A stretch of DNA of 64,000 bases from Hyperoplus lanceolatus (lineage: Eukaryota > Chordata > Actinopteri > Uranoscopiformes > Ammodytidae): the NCBI GenBank assembly GCA_026929865.2, contig CM049408.1, forward strand, positions 25,433,501 to 25,497,500. Direction: 5' to 3'. Position numbers and translations under genes: made by a program. The stretch's first letter is position 1; every line of letters starts with the position of its first letter. Below are positions 1-10,792 of the stretch, one piece after another. The notes under the pieces are model-generated. The model saw only the letters and a list, made by a program, of their open reading frames with translations, was not told the DNA's origin and did not search any database.

Positions 1-1251
1 TAGAGTTACTAGGTCCTGAAGCTTAAGCTGCTTCTGCAGGTTATTCCATGACGACGGCGCAAAAAACTTAAAAGCTGTTTTACCCAGCTCTGTACGAGCT
101 TGAGGAACAGTCATGAGCACCATGTCCTGAGACCTTAACGCATGGGGGACACATTTTCTGGACATATACGATGACAAATAACAAGGGAGTTTACCTAAGA
201 TCGCCTTGTAAATAAAAACATACAAGTGACTAAGTCGTCTCATAAAAAGAGAAGGCCAGTTTACCCTTGAGTACAGTGTACAGTGATGGGTTAAGGCTCT
301 GCTGTTTGTAATGAACCTCAAGGCTCCATGGTATACAGTGTCCAACATATGTAGACAGTGAGCTGATGCATTCATGTACAACAGATCACCATAATCAAGA
401 ACCGGCAAGAAGGTAGCTTCGACTAATCGTCGTCTGGCCTCCAGAGAGAAACATGACTTATTCCTAAAGTAAAAACCTAACTTTAGTTTCAGTTTTTTCA
501 CCAGGTTTTGTGTGTGGGTTTTAAATGAGACGTGGTCATCAATCATAAATCCCAAGTATTTGTAAGTAGTTACAACCTCAATTTCATTACCTTGGGAAGT
601 TAAAATTTTCTGATTTAACACAATCTTTCTGGAATTTGAAAATACTATAAGTTTGGTTTTATCAGCATTGAGAACAAGCTTCAGTTGACAAAGCTGATCA
701 AAAGCACTTTGCATATAAACAAAAGCCTTACTGAGCGAGGATGCACAACAATAAATTACACTGTCATCCGCATAGAAATGGAAAGCTGCATTTGGGACAT
801 TTTGTCCAAGGCTATTAATATACAAAGTAAATAATAGCGGTCCCAGAACTGAACCCTGGGGAACTCCCTTACGCACTGTAAGCATCTCTGAAGTAAATCC
901 ATCAAACTGAGTAGCCTGAGTTCTGTCAGTGAGATAGTTGACAAACCATCCCACAGTATGATCAGAAAAACCAATCTTAATAAGTTGCTGTATCAGAATG
1001 TGATGGTCCACAGTGTCAAACGCTTTAGATAGATCAATAAAGAGAGATACACAATGTTGATTTTTATCTAGAGCTTCTATGATGTCATTTAAAACTTTCA
1101 TGGCAGCAGTAGTGGTGCTATGATTTTTTCGGAACCCTGATTGATGTACAGATAATATTTGATGAGTATGGACATAATCTTTAACCTGCTCACTTACCAG
1201 GGATTCCATGACTTTTGATAACACTGAGAGGTTTGAGAGTGGTCTGTAATT
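1..1251 (-). CDS. LINE reverse transcriptase, C-terminal part (open through window edge)
   Basis: Reading the minus strand from 1251 to 1 gives about 417 codons without a stop; I checked this line by line. It starts with NYRPLSNLSVLSK, then shows LFIDLSKAFDTVDHH (the first catalytic aspartate region), KGVPQGSVLGPLLF, FYADD (the catalytic YxDD box near 765) and YKYLGFMIDD. These are the ordered RT blocks of non-LTR elements. After them come LDYGDLLY and the SSWNNLQ tail that usually lies near the C-terminus of such ORF2 proteins. The upstream RT residues lie on the other side of the Tc1 insertion (2859 onwards), so this is half of a broken gene. It is a transposon gene, not a host gene. Confidence 0.9.
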
Positions 1252-1252
1252 A

Positions 1253-1545
1253 CACTCAACAAAAATATAAACGCAACACTTTTGTTTTTGCTCCCATTTT
1301 TTATGAGATGGACTTAAAGATCTAAAATTCATTCCAGATACACAATATTACCATTTCTCTCAAACATTGTTCACAAATCTGTCTAAATGTGTGATAGTGA
1401 GCACTTCTGCTTTGCTGAGATAATCCATCCTACCTCACAGGTGTGCCACATCAATATGCTGATCTGACATCATGATTAGTGCACAGGTGTGCCTTAGACT
1501 GTCCACAATAAAAGGCCACCCTGAAATGTGCAGTTTTGTCTCACA
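1253..1545 (+). repeat. Left inverted repeat of the Tc1 element
   Basis: Long terminal inverted repeat starting CACTCAACAAAAATA after TA. Its complement reappears at 2598-2858. It includes the internal CACTTTTGTTTTTGCTCCC block that is also found near the right end. Confidence 0.9.
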
Positions 1546-1550
1546 GCAAA

Positions 1551-2561
1551 ATGCCACAGATGCCACAAGCATTGAGGGAGCGTGCAATTGGCATGCTGAC
1601 AGCAGGAATGTCAACCATTGTTGCTCGTGCATTGAATGTTCATTTCTCCACCATAAGCCGTCTCCAAAGGCGTTTCAGAGAATATGGCAGTACATCCAAC
1701 CGGCCTCACAACCGCAGACCACGTGTAACCACACCAGCCCAGGACCTCCACATCCAGCAGGTTCACCTCCGAGATCGTCTGAGACCAGCCACTGAGACAG
1801 CTGCTGAAACAATTGGTTTGCATAACCAAACAATTTCTGCACAAACTGTCAGAAACCGTCTCAGGGAAGCTCAACTGCATGCTCGTCGTTCTCATTGGGG
1901 TCTTGACCTGACTCCAGCTCGTCGCCGTAACAGACTTGAGTGGGCAAATGCTCACATTCGATGGCGTTTGGCACGTTGGAGAGGTGTTCTCTTCACGGAT
2001 GAATCTCGGTTTACATTGTTCAGGGCAGATGGCAGACAGCGTGTGTGGCGTCGTGTGGGTGAGCGCTTTGCTGATGTCAATGTTGTGGATCGAGTGGCCC
2101 ATGGTGGTGGTGGGGTTATGGTATGGGCAGGCATCTGTTATGGACGAAGAACACAGGTGCATTTTATTGATGGCATTTTGAATGCACAGAGATACCGTGA
2201 TGAGATCCTGAGGCCCATTGTTGTGCCATACATCCATGAACATCACCTCACGTTTCAGCAAGATAATGCACGGCCCCATGTTGCAAGGATCTGTATACAA
2301 TTCTTGGAAGCTGAAAATGTCCCGGTTCTTGCATGGCCAGCATACTCACCGGACATGTCACCCATTGAGCATGTTTGGGATATGCTTGACCAGTGTATGC
2401 GACAGCGTGCACCACTTCCCACTAATATCCAGCAACTTTGCACAGCCATTGAAGAGGAGTGGACCAACATTCCACAGGCCACAATTGACAATCTGATAAA
2501 CTCTATGCGAAGAAGATGTGTTGCACTGCATGAGGCAAATGGTGGTCACACCAGATACTGA
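1551..2561 (+). CDS. Tc1-type transposase, DD34E, full length
   Basis: The frame from the ATG at 1551 encodes 336 aa, within the usual 330-350 aa Tc1 range. An upstream TTG at 1536 is in frame, but ATG is the normal choice. Residues 1-110 form the paired-type helix-turn-helix DNA-binding region (RERAIGML near residue 9, ISRLQRRFREYG near 35). A basic RRPR stretch resembling the GRPR AT-hook lies near residue 55. The DDE catalytic core is complete: D150 in LFTDESRF, D238 in FQQDNARPH and E273 in SPIEHVWD, with exactly 34 residues between the last two. GGGGVMVWAGI, a glycine-rich Tc1 hallmark, lies near 185. The enzyme cuts and rejoins transposon ends at TA. Nothing in the frame looks broken; expression and activity cannot be told from sequence. 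Confidence 0.95.
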   Translation: MPQMPQALRERAIGMLTAGMSTIVARALNVHFSTISRLQRRFREYGSTSNRPHNRRPRVTTPAQDLHIQQVHLRDRLRPATETAAETIGLHNQTISAQTVRNRLREAQLHARRSHWGLDLTPARRRNRLEWANAHIRWRLARWRGVLFTDESRFTLFRADGRQRVWRRVGERFADVNVVDRVAHGGGGVMVWAGICYGRRTQVHFIDGILNAQRYRDEILRPIVVPYIHEHHLTFQQDNARPHVARICIQFLEAENVPVLAWPAYSPDMSPIEHVWDMLDQCMRQRAPLPTNIQQLCTAIEEEWTNIPQATIDNLINSMRRRCVALHEANGGHTRY

Positions 2562-2597
2562 CTGGTTCTGAGTCCCCAGACCCCCAATAAAGCAAAA

Positions 2598-2858
2598 AAA
2601 TGCACATTTCAGAGTGGCCTTTTATTGTGGACAGTCTAAGGCACACCAGTGCACTAATCATGATGTCAGATCAGCATCTTGATGTGGCACACCTGTGAGG
2701 TGGGATGGATTATCTCAGCAAAGCAGAAGTGCTCACTATCACACATTTAGACAGATTTGTGAACAATGTTTGAGAGAAATGGTAATATTGTGTATCTGGA
2801 ATGAATTTTAGATCTTTAAGTCCATCTCATGAAAAATGGGAGCAAAAACAAAAGTGTT
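2598..2858 (-). repeat. Right inverted repeat of the Tc1 element, outer tip missing
   Basis: Inverted counterpart of 1253-1545, for example GGCCTTTTATTGTGGACAG here against CTGTCCACAATAAAAGGCC on the left. It ends at AAAGTGTT and lacks about 22 terminal bases. Confidence 0.88.
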
Positions 2859-3720
2859 TCAAATGTTTGGATCCCCTCCTTTTAGTAGGGGTAGAACATA
2901 AGCAGCCTTCCAGATCATAGGGATTTTGTTTGAAGCCAATGAGAGATTAAAAAGATGTGTCAATGGTTCAGCTATTAGGTCTGCTGCTAATTTCAAAAAC
3001 CTTGGTTCCAAGTGATCCGGACCAGATGGTTTTCTAGGGTTCAAATGCTTTAAGGCTTTGTGAACCTCAGCAACAGTAAAAGGGTTAAGATTAAAAATGT
3101 GGTGTACATTACTAGCATTGTTACCCAAATTTACAGATTTCACTGCAGAATGTGAGGCAGAATTGAACAAAAACCCAGAAGAAATAAAATGCTCATTAAA
3201 ACAGTTTAACATTTCAACCTTATCATGAACAGTAATGGAGTCTTTGACTATACAAGAAGGTAATTCATATGAGTTTTTAGAAGCAGATAATGATTTTATT
3301 GCTTTCCAGAATTTTCTCTGATCATTCAAATTTTCTGTTGTGATGGTTAGATAATATTCAGATTTGGCTTTCCTGAATAGAGAAGTAAATTTGTTTCTCA
3401 GCTGACGAAAGAGAAGCCAGTCAGCCTCAGTACCTGACTTCCTTGCCTTTGCCCAGGCCGCATTACGTTCATGAAGCAGGACAGAAAGATCAGCTGTGAA
3501 CCAGGGGTTATCCCGACCCTTAATTCTAAACTCCCGCATAGGAGCATGTTTGTTTAGAATTTCATGAAAGGTCTCATGGAAAAATGACCAAGCCATTTCA
3601 ACATCATCAATAAGGGCAATTCTGCTCCAGTCAAATAGATATAGGTCATATAGAAAACCCTGCTCAACAAACATCTTCAAATTACGCCTTTCAACAAAAC
3701 GAGGTTTACACTTGTCTTAG
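2859..3720 (-). CDS. LINE ORF2 middle part: linker and RT N-terminus
   Basis: This minus-strand frame encodes the stretch after the endonuclease (VEQGFLYDLY, then NPWFTADLSVLLHERNAAW, a common linker motif in this LINE group). It then carries the start of the RT domain (LNPRKPSGPDHLEPRFLK, WKAAYVLPLLKGGDPN). It stops where the Tc1 transposon enters. The frame is offset from the endonuclease frame: around 3700 one frame ends in LLKGVI and the other continues as KPRFVERRNLKMFVEQ. A one-base insertion or deletion is therefore the simplest explanation. The start given is only where this frame begins to look like LINE protein; it is not a real start codon. Confidence 0.85.
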
Positions 3721-4461
3721 TGTCAATCTTAGTGTCTCTTATTGCTGCTATCACACAGTGATCACTTACATCATTAAGGAAAACACATGTAGCAGAATAT
3801 TTAAAAGGGACATTAGTCAAAATTAGATCAATAAGGGAGGATTTCTCAGGACATTTTAGGTTTGGTCTGGTGGTGGAGGTAATTATTTGTGTCAGATTTA
3901 AAGAATCACACTGTACTTTAAATGCATCAGACACTGGCGTCAACCAATCCCAGTTAAGATCACCAACCACAACAATTTCATTATACTGCAATTGTGACAG
4001 ACTTTTCACCAGTGTGGACAGTGAATTACCTACTGCAGATGGAGGTCTGTAACAACCAACTATCATGATATGATGGTCTTTCGTAACTTCAAAATTTAGG
4101 GCCAGGAGCTCAAATTGTTTACTGAGGGATTCAGTGAGCACTAAATTAACATTCAATTTTTGTTTGGTGTAAATAGCAACACCACCCCCCTTATTAGGGC
4201 GGTCAGCTCGAAAAACATTATATTCATCAATGCATATATCCTTATCACGAACAGATTTAGTTAACCAAGTTTCAGATAAAACAACAATATCAGCATCAGT
4301 TAAATTAACCCAAATCCTTACCATGTCCAATTTGGAGATTAAACTCCGCACATTAAGATGAATGATACCAAGGCCTGACCTAGATTTAAAGTCTGCAGGT
4401 GTGTCACATTGCTGAGGCATATCAGGGCCAGGATTTGGCTGAACATTTCCTGAACTAGTAC
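3677..4461 (-). CDS. LINE ORF2 N-terminus: APE-type endonuclease
   Basis: The frame starts just after an in-frame stop near 4470 and reads TSSGNVQPNPGPDMPQQ; the first ATG is at 4418-4420. It contains the ordered endonuclease blocks LGIIHLNVRSL (N-terminal metal site region), IVVLSETWL, NKGGGVAIY, VVGDLNWDWL (the GDxN catalytic block), SLIDLILTN and SDHCVI (the C-terminal SDH with the catalytic histidine). All the canonical catalytic blocks can be seen. The domain nicks target DNA for target-primed reverse transcription. The frame ends prematurely at 3677 after the frameshift described for the middle part. Confidence 0.88.
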
Positions 4462-4800
4462 ATTGTCAGCCTCACTTGCTGAGCAAGGCCCAATATCCAC
4501 ATAGTCAATGAAAGTCATCAGGCTAAGATTAGCTTCATTTTCACTGTATGTAACAAATGTGTGGATTTTGGAATCAGTGACTGCTAAAGTGAACCAGGCG
4601 CATGCAGTGCCAGCACACGTGTGAGTAGTGTGTGAGAACCAGGACAGATAGGATGGTAGGATGAAACAAGCAGTCAGGAGAGGACAGGCCGCATGCCTGC
4701 ATAAACCACTTCAGTAATAATTACCCCAGTGTGCGGAGCCCAGACCAGACAAGCTGTTGAAAACGTCCTCCTTAACATCCATTTGGGCTGTTTTTCTCTC

Positions 4801-5259
<459 letters not shown>

Positions 5260-5600
5260 GTGATGTAATGGCTTGTTGATTGATCCTGCTATGGTGCAGA
5301 AATTACACAGACTGTGACTTCCTGTCTGAACTTGCAACAAACAAAGCTTTGTCTTGGAGTTAAGGGCAATGCACTGCATCAGTGTGTCTCTAATGGCATC
5401 AATCTGAGTGAACAATGTAACCGATTAACCCTTGGCATAACCCTGTGTTTATGCATCTGGTTTGTTTTTCCAAAGGCAGATATTGCTGCAAAGGGATTTT
5501 TACGAGCAGCATTATTGTGTGTTATACTATTATCCCTATATTAGAGGATTTGTGGAACACATCCTTTCAGCCCGTCACACAATATAAAATAATAAAAAAA

Positions 5601-5707
5601 ACATCTCATTCCAAAGCCATGTGCATTGAACAGCCTCCAGTCTGAACTACAGAGCCAGGTGGCACAGATTCAACTCCCATTCAGCCATAACAGTATTAGC
5701 GCGGGCG
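5601..5707 (+). repeat. Local duplicate, copy 1
   Basis: Starts ACATCTCATTCCAAAGCCAT and ends near ATTAGCGCGG. It matches 6581-6707 in direct orientation, including GGTGGCACAGATTCAACTCC, which is identical in both. Copy 1 lacks about 20 bases that copy 2 has in the middle. Confidence 0.85.
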
Positions 5708-6075
5708 GAAAGGCATAGCTACCAATTACTTAAAACTGGAAGAAGTTACACAGCCTTCAACAAAGCAATACGCTAGGGAGACATTTTGTTTGGTTAAAGC
5801 TAATTAGAAAAAGCAGTTCAAACTACTTTGTAAAATATTTCACAGGTGAGCTGACAGTTCAGCTTCCTGGAAGGTCAATAGCCCTGATATCTAAACCTGT
5901 CCGTAATGAAAGATTCCCATCTGGACAATTCACCGGGACTCAATTACAAGGAATGTCACATTTTTCTTGGAAGCCAATCTGGAAGTTCTATTATCTGGGA
6001 CACCAATGGGGGTTCAATTAGAGAATCAATGAAAACAAAAAAATAATTCCTTTGCTTTTAGGCCAAATTCTTTTT

Positions 6076-6297
6076 GAATTTTGTATTTTTTTTTTTTTTT
6101 TAATTCTTTTTTTATTGCTATTTTCCAGGTCCATACATTTCAGTCAATAATAATACATATCATACTTCTCACTATGTCTTCTGTAAATGTACATTTATAA
6201 CCACATAAAAGTATCAAAGGCCCAGTAAGAAGTACAAAAGTGAGCAAGGACCTATTAAGGCTTTATACATACTGTATTATACTGAATTTTGTATTTT
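6076..6297 (-). mobile_element. Short 5'-truncated retroinsertion with 14-bp target-site duplication
   Basis: The 14-base string GAATTTTGTATTTT occurs at 6076-6089 and again at 6284-6297, flanking about 195 bases. The left edge is a T-run (a poly(A) tail read backwards). On the minus strand the insert ends with an AATAAA-like signal (CAATAAAAAA) just before the A-tail. This is the signature of a poly(A) RNA copied into the genome by LINE machinery. I do not recognise the source RNA. Confidence 0.75.
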
Positions 6298-6580
6298 AAG
6301 TAGTAAATGTAGTTGAACTAACCGGCCAGCTAGTGCAAGATGTAGTCAAACTACCTGTTTAATTACAAGTAGTTCACTACTCCCCAACACTGATGGTGTG
6401 TTAGCCTATACTATCATCCCTCTCAAATAACACATGGATTTTTAAAAATACATCATTAATCAGCTAAAAAAGAAAGAAACATAACCAACAGTTTATGAGA
6501 CGTTTTTATGGGGCACCTTGGTAGCTTGTGGCCCAGGGCAATAGCTTACCTTTGCCCTAATACTGAGTCCGCCTCTGGAC

Positions 6581-6707
6581 ACATCTCATTCCTAAGCCAT
6601 GTGCATTGATCTGCTGCTGCTAACAGCCTCCACTGGTCTGGCCTGCAGATCCAGGTGGCACAGATTCAACTCCCATTCAGCCACAGCAGCATTAGCGCGG
6701 TTGGCCG
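6581..6707 (+). repeat. Local duplicate, copy 2
   Basis: Direct repeat of 5601-5707 about 980 bases downstream, diverged by substitutions and one indel. The origin is unclear: a tandem-type duplication later filled with insertions, or two copies of one repeat family. Confidence 0.85.
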
Positions 6708-7104
6708 GTGATGATGATGAGAGGGGACGCCTGGTTGGGAGTCTGTGTTGATGTTAATGCCGAAGGTGAACGAGGTGTTTGAGGCCATGGGCAGTGTGCA
6801 GTGTGCAGACCAACTGGACCTATTCCACACCAATCATTTCTTTGCGGACCTGGCTTCATGCACACAGGGCCTTGTACAAAATCCAAACCAGACAAAAAGC
6901 ATGTGGTATGTGGATGTATAGTATAATTTTGGTTTTATGTAGGTACTTGTTTTTTTTTGAGAAGTCTTTCTGTAAGATTTTTGTTGACGTGCCAGCACAC
7001 TGGACTCGAACATGCTTTCCAAAAACCAAGATTTTTCTGTGAACTGTTTTCAAGTTGAGATCGACATTTTCCTAAAGAAAAAGTATTCCCATGTAGATAA
7101 TCCA

Positions 7105-7640
7105 GAATAAGGCAAGGCAAGTGTATTTATTCAGCATAATTCAGACACAGTGCAATGCAAAGTGCCATAAAAAACATTAAAATAAGACATAAGGAAATTA
7201 TTGAAGTTGCATTTAAGAGATAATAAAAACAGAAAGTGAAAACAGGCCGACAAATTGTTGAGAATAACATTTAAATAGACGATTTAAAAAGCAAATAAAA
7301 AGTTACTGGTTAAAATGGAAACAGAAAAGTCTTCGGCTTTGCTTTAAAGAGCTGAGAGTTGCAGCGGACCTGATGTTTTTCTGGAGATTTATTAAAAATA
7401 TGTGGTGCATAAAAACTGAAAGCTGCTTCTCCATGTTTGACTCTTGGCACTGTACAGTAAGTATTACTGTCCCAGACGACCTGAGAGCAATTTAGAAATG
7501 TATTTTTGGCCCTAAACTATTTATTGCTTTATTAATAACTACATCTATTTTTAAATCATTCATTTGACTGACAGGAAGCCATTGTAAAGACCTCAGAACT
7601 AGACTGATCCACAATTTTTAAGCAGCATAAAGAGGTCAAG
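7105..7640. repeat. Dispersed teleost repeat (AAGGCAAGGCAAGTGTATTT type)
   Basis: Begins with AAGGCAAGGCAAGTGTATTTATTCAG and continues with CAATGCAAAGTGCC. I recognise this as the start of a very common interspersed repeat in fish genomes. Open frames are short and I assign no protein. The right limit is approximate. Confidence 0.6.
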
Positions 7641-8312
7641 GAGGGTATTGTTTCTGGAAAGACATGTCGCAGTGCAATTTATTAACCTTCACTGCTTAAA
7701 TTGATTGCAGACATTCTGGAGACAGATCTGCTCAAAACGTCTGGACGGAGAACCAAACATTTACTACGACTAGTAAATCAAATGATGCCTCCAGCTTCCA
7801 GAAAATCTGTCTTCTTGTGTTTTTTTTGTTTTTTTTGCATTTCACATGGGACAGCGCTGTTCATTTCCGCCCACAATTCCAATTTTTTTGAAGATTTTCA
7901 ATGTTTTTACTTGAATTAAAGGATTACATGTTCCTCTCTGGCTTGGGAGACCCCTCGGATAAACCCCCAATGAGCTTGATAGTTTTATCCCAAAACAAGT
8001 AGTTTTACTTCTTTGATCAGGCTTGGTATTGAGTGTATTTTCCATTTTTCCAGAGTAGATGTTGAGCCCTGTTGACACGTTAATCTTAACAATGAAGACG
8101 ACATAGCATTGAAAGCCACGGGGGATTATTTGGAATCAGTTTGTGCACCAATTTGCCGTCTAGATCTTGTGTTTTTTTAGTACCCCTGCGTGTATAAGAC
8201 ATTTAGTCATTTCAAACAAATCCCAATCTGTCATGTCTCCCGTGAAGCTGATCGGGGTTGTCAGTGGCAACGGGAAATCAGTCTATATAAGGAGTTATAC
8301 TAAAACCCTCCT

Positions 8313-8352
<40 letters not shown>

Positions 8353-8388
8353 TGTGTGTGTGTGTGTTTGTGTGTCTGTGTCTGTGTA
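8313..8388. repeat. (TG)n microsatellite, interrupted
   Basis: TG dinucleotides with a few TA, TT and TC interruptions. Confidence 0.95.
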
Positions 8389-8481
8389 CTGAGTACCAGT
8401 GTTGGCATTTGACCATCAGAGCGAGGACATTTTTGCAAAGTGAGGACATTTTGCCTAGAATGTCCAGACAGAAGTACAAGG

Positions 8482-8482
<1 letters not shown>

Positions 8483-8566
<84 letters not shown>
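8483..8566. repeat. (TG)n microsatellite
   Basis: About 42 uninterrupted TG units. Confidence 0.97.
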
Positions 8567-8569
<3 letters not shown>

Positions 8570-8641
8570 TGAAAATCTGATGTTGATACACAGCCTAGGC
8601 TCTGTAAACTGGTATGTGAACAAATTGGGCCTATCATAGCT
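8567..8641. repeat. Fragment of foldback element family A between two microsatellites
   Basis: Contains CACAGCCTAGGCTCTGTAAA, the core shared with the full copies at 27243-27592, 36514-36871 and 51668-52026. The outer ends have been replaced by TG repeats on both sides. Confidence 0.8.

Positions 8642-8686
<45 letters not shown>
8641..8686. repeat. (TG)n(AG)n compound microsatellite
   Basis: About 13 TG units running into about 10 AG units. Confidence 0.95.
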
Positions 8687-9772
8687 TGCGTACGTGCATG
8701 CGTGTATGTTGAAGATCTGCAGTAAGGCCACACATTGGGGGCAGATGAAAACCCTTGTACAGAGAAAGTTTTAACTTGTAACTACAAGCAGGTGCCCAGG
8801 CCCGTGTAGCTTTTGGCCGGCGTCCCGAGCGCTCGGGGGCCTCCTTCGCCCCACAGCGGTCCAAGCTGGCACAAAGGCCAACAGTCCCACCGACAGACGT
8901 TATCGCTTATCATAGCTGCTGCCTGTCCAAACACAAAGCTGGGCCCCCACCCATTCCATTTCCCCCAAACCGCTTTCCTACGGGATCGGTGACTTCATGG
9001 TCTGAGAACCGTGAGCAAAGGTTGGAATTTTTAATCTGTCATATCCTCATAAGGAAATGTTACATTATGATGTAAGTGTGTGAGCCGCTCCAGGGGCGTC
9101 AAAGGAATTTGGATCGTAATCTGAGAATTATTTAATCTTGTGCGAAAACAATTGGAAGTTGATGCTGCATTGAAATCTTAACTGTTGTGTTAAGAGTTTT
9201 CTCTGCCGTTCAAACACCGGGTGGTGAAAACCTGAGTGTTGGAGAAACAGAGATAGAAAGCCCTAAGTCAACAGGGGAAATTCTATAGTCTCGAGGATGT
9301 TGCTTTTGAGCAAGGCATGCCACCCTGGTAAACTGCAGTGGAGTCAACTTTTGTGACTTTTTCATTGTGATATCTCAGTACTGCAAATCTGAAAAAGGGA
9401 CGACCTATTTCGAAAAGAACTTCACATAATCATCATATTCCTCCAGCTTTGATTGAGCATTTATAAACCGAAAGGATGCATTCAACTAAATATTTCTGTT
9501 TTTGTTATACAGTACATCACATATGAAAGTTCCTTCATTCATAGGCAGCAACTTATCTTGACTCTGTCAACCAATCATTGAAAGCAGGCTCTCCTGGTGG
9601 ATTTCTCTAGAGTTTATGGATGAACTAACCTTAAATAACTATAATCCAATATGATTTCACAGAAAGTGGTATTATTAAATGGCGAGTCATACTTTTTTGG
9701 TGTTAATGTCCTTCACATTTTCTCAATATCATTCATAATTGAATCGTCTCTCTCTCTCTTTCTCTGTTGCAG

Positions 9773-10755
9773 ACATTGATGAATGTGAGACAAACACTCA
9801 TCACTGTAACCCAACCCAGGTCTGCATCAACACAGCAGGTGGATACACCTGTTCCTGCACTGAGGGCTTCTGGCTCATCGGGGGACAGTGCCAGGGTGAG
9901 TGACTGAGGGATTTTACCGTATTTAACTTTTTAACTTGAGAAAGCTAATGCATCATAGTAAATGTAGTTGTTGCACACTAATGCAGATACTAGCAGAATT
10001 GTATGGTGTGTCAAGGATTTGTTGCTGAAAGGCTTTGTATTCACAAGGTAAAAAAAGTTTTGCCTTTTAAATCATCAACAAGAAAAAGTTATCTTAGCAG
10101 TCATGCCCAGGACAAATAATGAAAAACAGTAAGCATAATGATGATTATTCATTCATTAGATTGTTTTTCTCTGTCAAGGTTTCTGGTTTCTGCAAATTGA
10201 TCATCTAACACTGTAATGAATGTAGTGGCAGAAAATAGGCTGCTAATGATTGTAGTTTTTGGGCTAAACCACCTAAAGTGGTCTGAACACTTTAAATAAA
10301 TACTGTAAGCTAACAAGACCATGGCCAAGTAGGGACATCAGTGTGTAACTATGTCCTAACATTAAGATCATACATATAACCTGTCAGCACTGTTGGAAGC
10401 AACACAATCCTGCTTCTTAGAGGAAGAGCGCCCTCTTCAGGTGTTGTGATATAAATGCAGCACAGCAACTAAATCAATACATTGCCAAGAAAGATAAATG
10501 AAAGCGATTTTGTAATTTTCACAACTCACTCTAGGTTTTTATTTATATCACATTGAGCAGATGTACAGTATATATGATATGTTGTATGTGTGTGTTATGG
10601 CTCAGAACCATTTTGTACTTTTCTTTTTTTCTGATCAGATATCGATGAATGTCGCTATGGTTACTGCCAGCAGCTGTGTGCCAACGTCCCCGGCTCTTAT
10701 TCCTGCTCCTGTGACCCCGGATTCATCCTCAACCCTGATAGCCGGACGTGTCAGG

Positions 10756-10792
<37 letters not shown>

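Larger units (their letters stand above)
1253..2858 (+). mobile_element. Tc1/mariner transposon (DD34E) inserted into the LINE
   Basis: The element is bounded on the left by TA (1251-1252) followed by CACTCAACAAAAATATAAAC. It carries one transposase gene between long inverted repeats. Left repeat 1253 to about 1545 and right repeat about 2598 to 2858 match in inverted orientation with only scattered differences. The right repeat stops at AAAGTGTT (2858). The outer 22 or so bases present at the left tip are missing on the right, and the flank passes straight into LINE sequence with no second TA. The copy therefore has an intact-looking gene but a damaged right terminus, probably from a small junction deletion. 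It arrived after the LINE. Similar long-terminal-repeat Tc1 families are widespread in fish; the exact family is not named here. Confidence 0.95.
1..4800 (-). mobile_element. Non-LTR retrotransposon (LINE, APE endonuclease type), split by a Tc1 element
   Basis: This is an autonomous LINE read on the minus strand. Its ORF2 begins near 4461 with the stretch NVQPNPGPD, a phrase typical of ORF2 starts in the CR1/L2/Rex1 group. An APE-type endonuclease, a linker and a reverse transcriptase follow. The reverse transcriptase runs off the window at position 1, so the 3' end is not visible. A Tc1 transposon (1253-2858) sits inside the RT region, between the codons for KGGDPN and NYRPLS. A single frameshift near 3700 separates the endonuclease frame from the next one. 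Everything else I translated is open, so the copy looks fairly young. The 5' limit near 4800 is a guess, because no target-site duplication was found. The clade is an inference from motifs; a Rex1/Babar or L2 assignment needs a similarity search. Confidence 0.85.

Noticed and set aside
1611-2300. 229-aa minus-strand open frame inside the Tc1 element
   Set aside because: Complete shadow of the transposase gene on the other strand, with no recognisable motif.
8800-8960. GC-rich block suspected as an fbln5 N-terminal exon
   Set aside because: No RGD, no EGF cysteine spacing, no good splice borders in any frame.
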